Source: Bacteroidota bacterium (lineage in GTDB: Bacteria; Bacteroidota; Bacteroidia; Chitinophagales; LD1). Taken from it: DNA of 62,513 nucleotides. How positions within the stretch are numbered: position 1 is the first letter of the stretch; each line of letters begins with the position of its first letter. Positions 27,694-35,480 of this stretch are shown here, piece after piece. The notes beneath the pieces were generated by a model that had not been told where the DNA came from, did no database searches, and saw nothing but the letters and a program-made list of their open reading frames with translations. Location of the stretch: contig JAFDYQ010000027.1 of assembly GCA_018267365.1 (NCBI GenBank), forward strand, positions 1-62,513. Direction: 5' to 3'. Both the position numbers and the translations under genes were made by a program.

Positions 27694-28773
27694 TCAATAA
27701 ATATACGGTATGATGCGGTACCTGACCCTGCCGAGGTATTGCTGCCAGAGGGGACCGTACTTGGCCGCGCAGCGCTTGTCGTCGTCTATCTGGCGGGGGA
27801 ACAAAAGCACTACATAATACAAGGGATACAACCAGGGCCAGATGCAAAGCGGATGCCCCGCGGCGAGCACTATGCCTGTAGCCATGAGGATCTCTCCGAG
27901 GTAGTTGATGTGGCGGCTCAGGCCCCAGAAGCCATTGACGAGCAGCGTCCGCCTGCCGTCTGTGATCGACTCGGGGCGGATGCAGAGAAACACCTTGCGA
28001 GGGTCTCTTTTGAAATAATATTTCTGCAGGTTGGCGCCACGGGATATGCTCCAGCCGGAGAAGAATACGCATGCGGCAATAACCAAAGAGGCTACGGACG
28101 AATGGGCCGGCGGCAGCGATACCGTAGCCCATAGAGGGATGGCGTAGAAATATGGATAAAAGGCGATGCAGCCCCAGCCCAGTTTAAAACCCACCCGCTC
28201 TGCAAAGAGATCATACGTATACAGGTGTACCTCCTCAAAGGTGAGATAGTCTACGACAAAATAGGTCAGCAATCCAGCACACAGATAGATACCGGTGGAA
28301 GCCTCTGCACCATAGAGCAGATAGTGATGAGCGGCAAAGCTCAATACATTCAGCTCGAGCATGATAGCGCCTATCAGGTAGAGCCACATCTTGGCATCGA
28401 TCCGACCGCCCCAGAGCTGCGGATTTTCCAGCCGGCCCAGATAGAAGTCTACAAGGAAATTGTTTTTCACTGCTGGATGCGGTACTACGATAGCTGCGGC
28501 AAATACCAACCCGAACGAAATAGCTCCTGCCAAACCCTCCCATCTATAGGTGTAGAGCCAGTCCCAGGGGAGCCAGCCCATATAGCAGACCACCACCCAG
28601 CAGGCCACTGTGATGAAGAGAACCTGTATACCGTTGAGCCGGTAGCGCAGTTTCTCATCCGTGCCGGTGCGGATGGCATAGCCTGTGACCCACCGGCCGG
28701 GCACAGCCGCATTCAGCAAAAAAACAAACGCGTAAATCAAGATAGGTGCGAGAAATCCAGCGAGCTTGTCCAT
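27694..28773 (-). CDS. ERG4/ERG24 (sterol C14/C24-reductase) family membrane protein
   Basis: A 359-residue protein with about nine transmembrane helices. Its C-terminal third carries the family's hallmarks: GFWGLSRHINYLGEILMA (the RHxNYxGE NADPH-site motif), and PRQIDDDKRCAAKYGPLWQQ followed by YRIIPYIY at the extreme C-terminus, as in delta-14 and delta-24(28) sterol reductases and the lamin B receptor. In eukaryotes these reduce double bonds of sterols with NADPH. No squalene cyclase or other sterol gene lies in the window, so the substrate may be another isoprenoid or lipid. The gene is isolated between the SDR (convergent) and the amidohydrolases (upstream, same strand). Confidence 0.85.
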   Translation of the reverse strand: MDKLAGFLAPILIYAFVFLLNAAVPGRWVTGYAIRTGTDEKLRYRLNGIQVLFITVACWVVVCYMGWLPWDWLYTYRWEGLAGAISFGLVFAAAIVVPHPAVKNNFLVDFYLGRLENPQLWGGRIDAKMWLYLIGAIMLELNVLSFAAHHYLLYGAEASTGIYLCAGLLTYFVVDYLTFEEVHLYTYDLFAERVGFKLGWGCIAFYPYFYAIPLWATVSLPPAHSSVASLVIAACVFFSGWSISRGANLQKYYFKRDPRKVFLCIRPESITDGRRTLLVNGFWGLSRHINYLGEILMATGIVLAAGHPLCIWPWLYPLYYVVLLFPRQIDDDKRCAAKYGPLWQQYLGRVRYRIIPYIY

Positions 28774-28817
28774 AGGATGAAAGTAGATAAAAGGCCTGTG
28801 TGTGGCAAGGCGTGATT

Positions 28818-30128
28818 TTACTTGCCAAAGTACTTCGCCGAGAACTTCTTGTATAGCTCTTTCTGCTTATTGTCCAGGTCTATCTGACGGCCATCTATGA
28901 ATGCAAGAGAAATGTTTGACGTACGCATATCCAGCAGATCACCATCAGATATGATGAAACTCGCTGCTTTGCCAGCCTCGATAGTTCCGATCTTATCATC
29001 CAGCTTCAGGATCCTGGCAGGGTTGAGCGTGATGGCACTCAGTGCTTGTTCTTTAGTCATGCCGTATGATGCAGCTGTTCCCGCCTCAAACATGAGATTG
29101 CGCTGCTGCCAGAAGCCGTTTTCGCTGATCGCGTATAGCACGCCCGCTTTTTGCAGAATGGCTGCAGTCTTATACGGCTGCTGGATATCTTCATCACTAT
29201 AGGTAGGCAGTTCATGTGTTTTACCCAATATGACCGGTATCTTTTTAGCCGCCAGCACATCGGCGATCATGTAGGAGTCTGCTCCACCCATGATGACTAC
29301 ATTCACACCCATCTCTTCGCCAAAGGTGATCGCCTGCAATATTTCTTTCACGTAGTCTACCCGTATGTATAAGTTAGCCCGATCTGTAAAGAGTTTCTTC
29401 ATAGACTCAAAGCGAAGATTCGTTTTCTCATGAGGCGCATAGGCGTATGACTTTGCATCATTAAACAGGTCTTTCAGTTCCTGCACATTTTTGTCGTAGT
29501 CTTTGTTTAGCTCATAGCCGTCGGGCTCTGCCCACCAGCCCTTCATATGATACATATTGGGCCAGGAGATGAAAAGGCCTTCGTCTGCTTTCACAGCTGC
29601 ATCCTCCCAGTTCCACGCATCGAGCTGCACGACTGACGAGGTGCCTGATACGCGGCCACCCTGCGGCACTATCTGCGCATAGAGGATCCCGTTAGAGCGC
29701 ACTGTAGGCGTGACACGGGAGTCAGTGTTGTAGGAGATGATAGCCCTTACATCCGGATTGACCGAGCCAGTCTCATACATATCATTGGTAGCGCGCACTG
29801 CCTCGATCTCTGTGAGGCCGAGGACAGTATTAGGTGCGATCAGACCGGGATAGACCTGCTTGCCACTCACATCTATGATACGGCCCATAGTCTCGTCTGT
29901 CTTGAAAGTACCGGCGGGCATCACGGCAGTCACCTTGCCATTCTCAAACTGCACGTAGGCGTTTTCTATCACCTGTCCATTGCCTATATGTACTGTGCCA
30001 CCCTTCAGGCAGAGGCGCTCTGATTGCTTAGGTGCGGGTACCGGCACATCCTCCTGTGCTATAGCGGCAAAGCTCACTAATAATGAGACCATCACCAGCG
30101 CTGAGCAGAGTTTTATATTCTTTATCAT
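28818..30128 (-). CDS. Exported amidohydrolase-family protein, metal site degenerate
   Basis: A 436-residue secreted protein of the amidohydrolase/imidazolonepropionase-like superfamily. It has a signal peptide (about 1-24), the beta-sandwich segment LKGGTVHIGNGQVIENAYV, the barrel, and the closing motifs LSAITLNPARILKLDDKIG and KAASFIISDGDLLDM. The beta-strand-1 motif that should read G-x-I-D-x-H-x-H instead reads YPGLIAPNTVLGL, so both metal-binding histidines are missing; activity is doubtful. Its partner gene starts 34 nt upstream and the two are clearly an operon. Confidence 0.88.
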   Translation of the reverse strand: MIKNIKLCSALVMVSLLVSFAAIAQEDVPVPAPKQSERLCLKGGTVHIGNGQVIENAYVQFENGKVTAVMPAGTFKTDETMGRIIDVSGKQVYPGLIAPNTVLGLTEIEAVRATNDMYETGSVNPDVRAIISYNTDSRVTPTVRSNGILYAQIVPQGGRVSGTSSVVQLDAWNWEDAAVKADEGLFISWPNMYHMKGWWAEPDGYELNKDYDKNVQELKDLFNDAKSYAYAPHEKTNLRFESMKKLFTDRANLYIRVDYVKEILQAITFGEEMGVNVVIMGGADSYMIADVLAAKKIPVILGKTHELPTYSDEDIQQPYKTAAILQKAGVLYAISENGFWQQRNLMFEAGTAASYGMTKEQALSAITLNPARILKLDDKIGTIEAGKAASFIISDGDLLDMRTSNISLAFIDGRQIDLDNKQKELYKKFSAKYFGK

Positions 30129-30162
30129 GACTGAATTTCTACTTGTTATCTATTGCTTGTTC

Positions 30163-33100
30163 TTATTCATTATTCCCACCGCAGCTATATGCTTTGTTGG
30201 TTTTCTTTGCCGGGTCCTGCGTAGGGCTACCGGCTTTCTTGTCGTCCAGCATTTTCTGTGTCAGGCGGGCACGCTCACGCTTGATGTACTCGCGCTTCTG
30301 CGCATCTGCTTCTTTGTCATAAAAGCAGATGCCATCTACGTATGTTTTCTCCACCTGTGCGTATATAGAGAGCGGATTGTCTGACCAGATCACTACGTCT
30401 GCGTCTTTGCCCACTTTCAGGCTACCCATGTGGCTGTCGAGATGTAGCATTTTAGCCGGATTGAGCGTGACCATTTTCCAGGCATCTTCCTCAGATGTGC
30501 CGCCGTACTTCACCGTCTTGGCTGCTTCCTGATTGAGGCGACGAGCCATTTCCGCGTCATCAGAGTTGATGGCGGTATTGATGCCGATGCGGTTTAGGAT
30601 GTTTGCATTATATGGGATAGCGTCTATCACCTCATACTTGTATGCCCACCAGTCGCTAAAGGTGGATGCATTGGCACCGTGCGCCTTCATCTTGTCTGCT
30701 ACCTTGTAGCCTTCCAGTATGTGGGTGAAGGTATTGACCTTGAAGCCAAATGAATCGGCCACATGCATCAGCATATTGATCTCGCTCTGTACATAGCTGT
30801 GGCAGGTGATGAAGCGCTTCTTATTCATGATCTCTACCAGTGCCTCCAGCTGCAGGTCTCGGCGTACGGGCTTTCTGGCCTGGAGTGCTTTCTCATATTC
30901 ACGCGCCTTGGTGAAATAATTCACGTAAGTCTGCTCTACGCCCATGCGCGTCTGCGGATAGCGTATCGTAAACTTCTCACCCCAGTTGGTCTGCTTTACA
31001 TTCTCGCCGAGGGCAAACTTGATGAAGCCATCGGCGCCTTGTATTTTGAGTTTCTCAGGTGCATAGCCCCAGCGAAACTTGACCAGCGCCGACTGCCCTC
31101 CTATAGGATTGGCCGAGCCATGGAGTAGCTGTGCCGCCGTGACACCACCGGATAGCTGGCGGTACATGTTGAGATCCTCGCTCGTCACTACGTCTCCTAT
31201 GCGCACCTCCGAGCTGGCCGACTCCGCACCTTCATTCACACCCTCGCTGATCGCTATATGGTTGTGCTCGTCTATGATGCCCGAGGTCACATGCTTGCCG
31301 GCCGCATCTATCACTTTGCAGTCTGCGCAGGCCAGGCCACTGCCCACCGCACTGATCTTGCCGCTGCGTATCACTACATCAGCATTCTTCAGTACACCCT
31401 CTTTTTCATTTGTCCAGACGGTAGCGTTTTTGATCAGTACATTTTCTGCTTTAGGTACTTCTTCATTGCCGTATCCGTCAAAAGGATATAATACTTTGCT
31501 CAGCTTAGTGAGGTCCACAGTGTCAGCCTTAGGGGGATGAGTAGTGTCAGGAAGTGCATGCACAAAAGCCGCCGTCCAGTCAGCCCACTCACCATCTGGC
31601 AGCTGGGCTTTACCCTTCCATGATTTGTCGCTCTGCAGCACCCCCGTCAGAAGAAATTTGCCGGGCTTGTTTTTGTCCGGATCAAAAGAGATCGTCAGGT
31701 CATTGTCCTTTATGGTCAGCTTGACCTCTATCTTATTCGTATCCTGCGTGATCAGCCCTTTAGGCGCAGCCTGCTCACCCTGTACTTTCAGCGAAGGATA
31801 GTTATAGGATTCTTTTGCGCTTTTGATAGCCAGACTGTACTCACCACGGATATCTTTCGGGTCAAACTTAGCGATCTCATATCTCTTGCCCTGTATCCAG
31901 TTTTCATTGATCACAGCCTTTTCATCAAAAAGCGGTTTAGAGGTGACAATGAAGTTGGCCAGTTTGCCCTTGTCCAGAGATCCTATCTGGTCTTGTACAT
32001 TGAGGAATTGAGCCGGTGATAGCGTTACAGCTTTGAGCGCATTTTCTTCACTCAGACCGTATTTGATCGCTGTACGCAGGTTTTTGAGAAAGTCTTCTTT
32101 TTTCTCCAGGTCTGCAGAGGTGATAGCGAAGTCTATACCCGCGTGGCTGAGGGCGGCAGCGTTGGTCGGGGCCAGCTCCCAGTGCTTCATCTCTGCCAGC
32201 TCTACCCAGAGCGCCTTGTATGGATCTTCTACATCATAGGCTTTTGGGAAAGATAACGGTATAATAAATTTTGCCTTGGTGTCTTTTAGCTCAGAGATAC
32301 GGCGATACTCTGTGCCGTCACCCTTGAGTATATATTGCACGCCAAACTCCTTCGCTATCTTATCAGCGCGTAGCTCTTTCAGCCAGTTGCCTGCATCAAA
32401 TATTTGCGGCAGGTTTTGTTCATTATTCCACGCCTCCATAGAGAGGTTGTACTCCGTCTTATAGCCATAGGCCTTATACCATTGTGCATCAAGATAGCTC
32501 TGCCGCAGCAGTGCGATGGTACCCATCAGCGAAGACGGATACTCCTGGGTAGAGGTGCCTTTACTGAAAGAATAGTGTGCGGAGGCATTGCCCTTTACTA
32601 CTACTTTATTTTCCTTTTCGTTATTGAGGGTCACTACAGCACCGGTGCCACGGGCCACGCCATCCTTGCGATGCGTGAGCACTGCACCAAACCCCAGTTT
32701 ACGCAAGTCATTGGCTGCACTTTCATTGACAGCAAAGTTCTTTTGAGCTTCATATTCCGAGCGAATGGCCTGATTCCAGCCATAGGCCCCCTTTACGTTG
32801 CTGGTATATTGTATGCCGCCGTCATCCTCGTTGGCAGTATGTACTTTGGGCGTAGCCGGCAGGCCGTAGTCAGTATAGATATCTACGAAGGAAGGGTAGA
32901 TGAACCTGCCCTTCATATCATGTACGATGGCTCCCACAGGGATAGACACTCCACGACCGGCATCTACCACCTTGCCCTCTCTGATCAATAGTATACCGCT
33001 ATCTATTTTGGTCTTATAGTCTTTGTATAAAGTGGCATTGATAAAAGCATGTACCCCCTCGCGGAAATCATCGGGCCCGTTGGCTCGGAAAACGCTCTCC

Positions 33101-33174
33101 TGCCCGTAGACCCGGACGACGGACAGCGACAGCAATGCGGCTAATGCAGCTAGCGCGCGTAGTGATCTGGTCAT
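30163..33174 (-). CDS. Exported double amidohydrolase-family protein
   Basis: A 1003-residue secreted protein with a signal peptide (about 1-24) and two amidohydrolase-like modules. Module 1 (about 25-450) has YPSFVDIYTDYGLP where the metal HxH motif is expected, so it is degenerate. Module 2 (about 575-1003) keeps the motif in SGIIDEHNHIAISEGV and further barrel histidines (ITCHSYVQSE, NTFTHILEG). Both close with a VTLSPAQFL or VTLNPAKML segment. A C-terminal Lys-rich tail follows. Paired genes of this kind are common in Bacteroidota; substrates are not established. Operon with the downstream 436-residue gene. Confidence 0.9.
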   Translation of the reverse strand: MTRSLRALAALAALLSLSVVRVYGQESVFRANGPDDFREGVHAFINATLYKDYKTKIDSGILLIREGKVVDAGRGVSIPVGAIVHDMKGRFIYPSFVDIYTDYGLPATPKVHTANEDDGGIQYTSNVKGAYGWNQAIRSEYEAQKNFAVNESAANDLRKLGFGAVLTHRKDGVARGTGAVVTLNNEKENKVVVKGNASAHYSFSKGTSTQEYPSSLMGTIALLRQSYLDAQWYKAYGYKTEYNLSMEAWNNEQNLPQIFDAGNWLKELRADKIAKEFGVQYILKGDGTEYRRISELKDTKAKFIIPLSFPKAYDVEDPYKALWVELAEMKHWELAPTNAAALSHAGIDFAITSADLEKKEDFLKNLRTAIKYGLSEENALKAVTLSPAQFLNVQDQIGSLDKGKLANFIVTSKPLFDEKAVINENWIQGKRYEIAKFDPKDIRGEYSLAIKSAKESYNYPSLKVQGEQAAPKGLITQDTNKIEVKLTIKDNDLTISFDPDKNKPGKFLLTGVLQSDKSWKGKAQLPDGEWADWTAAFVHALPDTTHPPKADTVDLTKLSKVLYPFDGYGNEEVPKAENVLIKNATVWTNEKEGVLKNADVVIRSGKISAVGSGLACADCKVIDAAGKHVTSGIIDEHNHIAISEGVNEGAESASSEVRIGDVVTSEDLNMYRQLSGGVTAAQLLHGSANPIGGQSALVKFRWGYAPEKLKIQGADGFIKFALGENVKQTNWGEKFTIRYPQTRMGVEQTYVNYFTKAREYEKALQARKPVRRDLQLEALVEIMNKKRFITCHSYVQSEINMLMHVADSFGFKVNTFTHILEGYKVADKMKAHGANASTFSDWWAYKYEVIDAIPYNANILNRIGINTAINSDDAEMARRLNQEAAKTVKYGGTSEEDAWKMVTLNPAKMLHLDSHMGSLKVGKDADVVIWSDNPLSIYAQVEKTYVDGICFYDKEADAQKREYIKRERARLTQKMLDDKKAGSPTQDPAKKTNKAYSCGGNNE

Positions 33175-33235
33175 GAATAAAAGTTAAGAGGTACGAAGTT
33201 AAAAAAGGGCGCCGAAACAGATTGCTAAAAGATGA

Positions 33236-34588
33236 TCAGTTAGCACTGATCCATTCGGCAGGATTGAGCTTGTCTTTGCCCTTCCATATCTCCAGGTGTA
33301 TCTTGGTCTGGGAGTCAGATTTGTCTGTAGATAGCAGGCCCAGATTTTGTTTGGTTATGACATTGTCATTGGCCTTGACGGTAGCGGAAGAGATATTGGA
33401 ATAGACGCTGAAATATTCACCATGCTTGATAATGATGCAGGTCTGAGTAGTAGGAAGCGTAAAGACGCTTACCACAGAGCCATTAAAAATGGCTCTGCCG
33501 TTAGCACCATCTGCGGCTCGTATATCTATACCATTATTTTCTATGAAGACTCCTTTCAGCGTGGCATGCTCATGCTTGCCAAACTGACCGACTATTGCAC
33601 CTTTTGCCACAGGCCAAGGCAGTTTGCCCTTGTTTCCCGCAAAGTCCTTTGACATTGCCTGGTCCTTTGGCGAGAGGAGTATATATTCCGTCCTACCTTT
33701 TACTGGTTTCGACGGCTCCGGTTTCCCTTCTGCGAGTGCTTTTTTCTTCGCGGCATCTTCGGCCTTCTTGCGGGCCATCCGGATCTCGTCTTCTATGACC
33801 TTCTGTATCTTGGAGTTCAGCGCCTGTATAGCCTTGTTTTTTATGTCTACATAGCGCTTCATTTTCTTTTCCTTCTCGCTGAGCTGCGCTATCATTTTAT
33901 CTGTTTCCTCCTTTTCTGTCTCTAGTTTTTCTTTTTGCTCACTCTGAGATTCCAGCAGGCTTAGTTTGCGTTTTTTGCTTTGCTCCAGGTTGCTTTTTTT
34001 GCCCTCCAGCTCATGTATAGAGAGGTCCAGCGCCAGCGCCTGCTGGCGGCGGTAGTCAGATACACGTTTCAGATAATTATACCGGGCTATAGCCTCATTG
34101 AATGAGTGAGCGGATATGATGAAAGTGTACGGATTCTGAAGTGCATAGCTGCTATATGTGTGGCGCAGCATCTCCGCATAGTCCTTCTTCATCTTTTCTA
34201 TCTGGATGGACTGTACGTCTATGTCTTTCTTGGTCTCCGTGATATTATTGTCCAGATTGTCTATCTGGTGGCTGTAGTTTGAGATCAGCTCTTCACGCTT
34301 GTGTATTTTATCTTTGATGATCTCTATCTGCTCCAGGTTTTCTTTCTTCTGGCTGCTGGTCTCCGCCAGATGCTTCTCCATCTCAGCTATCTCTTTGCGC
34401 AGCTTTTTCATCTGTAGCTCCAGCTGTTCTTTCTTTTGCTTATTGCTCTGAGATGAGTTTTGGGCGGTAAGCAACTGCGCCGGCAGAAGAGAGCACAATA
34501 TGACGAGCAATGCCAGTGCATAGCCAAAAGGTGCAGGTCTGCGATATGAATTTACTTTATCCACTTTGTCTAAAAGATGCGCGCGCAT
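33236..34588 (-). CDS. EnvC-like murein hydrolase activator (coiled coil plus degenerate LytM)
   Basis: A 450-residue exported protein: signal or anchor helix (about 20-43), a long coiled coil rich in Glu/Lys (about 50-270), a Lys/Pro linker, and a C-terminal M23/LytM-like domain (about 320-450). The zinc ligands of active LytM enzymes are not kept: NNGIDI replaces the HxxxD block and FSVYSNIS replaces HxH. EnvC and NlpD are likewise catalytically dead and activate amidases, so an activator of septal cell-wall cleavage is the best reading. I start it at ATG 34588 rather than GTG 34591. It ends the DUF4292 operon, 7 nt after that gene. Confidence 0.87.
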   Translation of the reverse strand: MRAHLLDKVDKVNSYRRPAPFGYALALLVILCSLLPAQLLTAQNSSQSNKQKKEQLELQMKKLRKEIAEMEKHLAETSSQKKENLEQIEIIKDKIHKREELISNYSHQIDNLDNNITETKKDIDVQSIQIEKMKKDYAEMLRHTYSSYALQNPYTFIISAHSFNEAIARYNYLKRVSDYRRQQALALDLSIHELEGKKSNLEQSKKRKLSLLESQSEQKEKLETEKEETDKMIAQLSEKEKKMKRYVDIKNKAIQALNSKIQKVIEDEIRMARKKAEDAAKKKALAEGKPEPSKPVKGRTEYILLSPKDQAMSKDFAGNKGKLPWPVAKGAIVGQFGKHEHATLKGVFIENNGIDIRAADGANGRAIFNGSVVSVFTLPTTQTCIIIKHGEYFSVYSNISSATVKANDNVITKQNLGLLSTDKSDSQTKIHLEIWKGKDKLNPAEWISAN

Positions 34589-34595
34589 CACTCAC

Positions 34596-35432
34596 TCACT
34601 CAAAGCGTATGCGGTCGCTGCGCTTCATACCCGGACTCACCTCAAACGGAAAGTCAAGCGGTTCATCGATGCGAACCTTGGAGTATGACAAGTGTAACGT
34701 GTAGGCTTGATCTCCCTGTTTCAGTGCGATAGTACGATCTTCAGAAAAGGGGTGTCCGGCCTCCGTAGCATACCCCCCAAAAGTAATGCTCATATGCTGG
34801 CCTACCATTTTGTCTGTCAACAGGCTTTTAGCCATTGTATAATTTTGGGGATAAAGGAAGGCCCCGTACAGGAGTTGTGCTGATTCAGCCCTTATTATAT
34901 GCAGGCTGTCTTCCATACCAAGGTATTGCGGATCAAGACCGGATAGGTGCATGTAATAACCCAATAAAAAGTCCTGAAGCTCCGGCACGCTGGCCTGTAC
35001 AGGCAGCAGGCGTGCTAAACTACTCAATGGCTGACAGGTATATTCATTACTCAGATGATTGACTATACGCACTGTATCTCTGCTGATGAATACCCGCGCA
35101 CCTTCTATACCAAATGGACCCTGCAGGGATAGCCAGATGACACTATCTCGCTTCATACGGATCACTGCAGTGAAGTCTAGTTCGGTTTTGCCATCGCTAT
35201 AGCTGACGCGTACGCGTGTGGCGAAGTACTTATAGGCTATCCTATTGGCATCGGCGAGCCGTAGCATAGAATCTTCTGCCAGCGTAAAGGAGCGAGTACT
35301 ATCCCCTGTCACCGTTGCGGAGCCGGTAGCTATACGATGTGTGTGGCAGGAAGACAGTAGTACTATTACTACTGCACAGGTCAGATATAGAAAAGAGCGC
35401 CTGAAAACAAATGCGAAAGCAGAGAGCATCAT
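34596..35432 (-). CDS. DUF4292 lipoprotein
   Basis: A 278-residue lipoprotein with the lipobox LLSSC near residue 28 and a LolA/LppX-like beta-fold typical of DUF4292: the block VIRMKRDSVIWLSLQGPFGI then EGARVFISRDTVRIVNH is the recognisable core. The family is found in Bacteroidota, often next to EnvC-like M23 genes, and is suspected to take part in outer-membrane lipoprotein handling, which remains unproven. It sits 7 nt before the EnvC-like gene and 48 nt after sprA on the same strand. Two ATGs in tandem (35432, 35429) can serve as start. Confidence 0.87.
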   Translation of the reverse strand: MMLSAFAFVFRRSFLYLTCAVVIVLLSSCHTHRIATGSATVTGDSTRSFTLAEDSMLRLADANRIAYKYFATRVRVSYSDGKTELDFTAVIRMKRDSVIWLSLQGPFGIEGARVFISRDTVRIVNHLSNEYTCQPLSSLARLLPVQASVPELQDFLLGYYMHLSGLDPQYLGMEDSLHIIRAESAQLLYGAFLYPQNYTMAKSLLTDKMVGQHMSITFGGYATEAGHPFSEDRTIALKQGDQAYTLHLSYSKVRIDEPLDFPFEVSPGMKRSDRIRFE

Positions 35433-35480
35433 TATTAAAACACAAATATCTTGATTTTAGTGTATTTACCGCCCGGCGCG

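Noticed and set aside
28225..28815. A 196-codon plus-strand frame opposite the ERG4/ERG24-like gene
   Set aside because: Antisense shadow; its sequence has no hydrophobic core or motif, whereas the minus frame has conserved family motifs.
30163..33174. The 1003-residue amidohydrolase protein as an artefactual fusion of two genes
   Set aside because: The frame is continuous with a structured linker, only one signal peptide is present, and double-module proteins of this size are known in the phylum.
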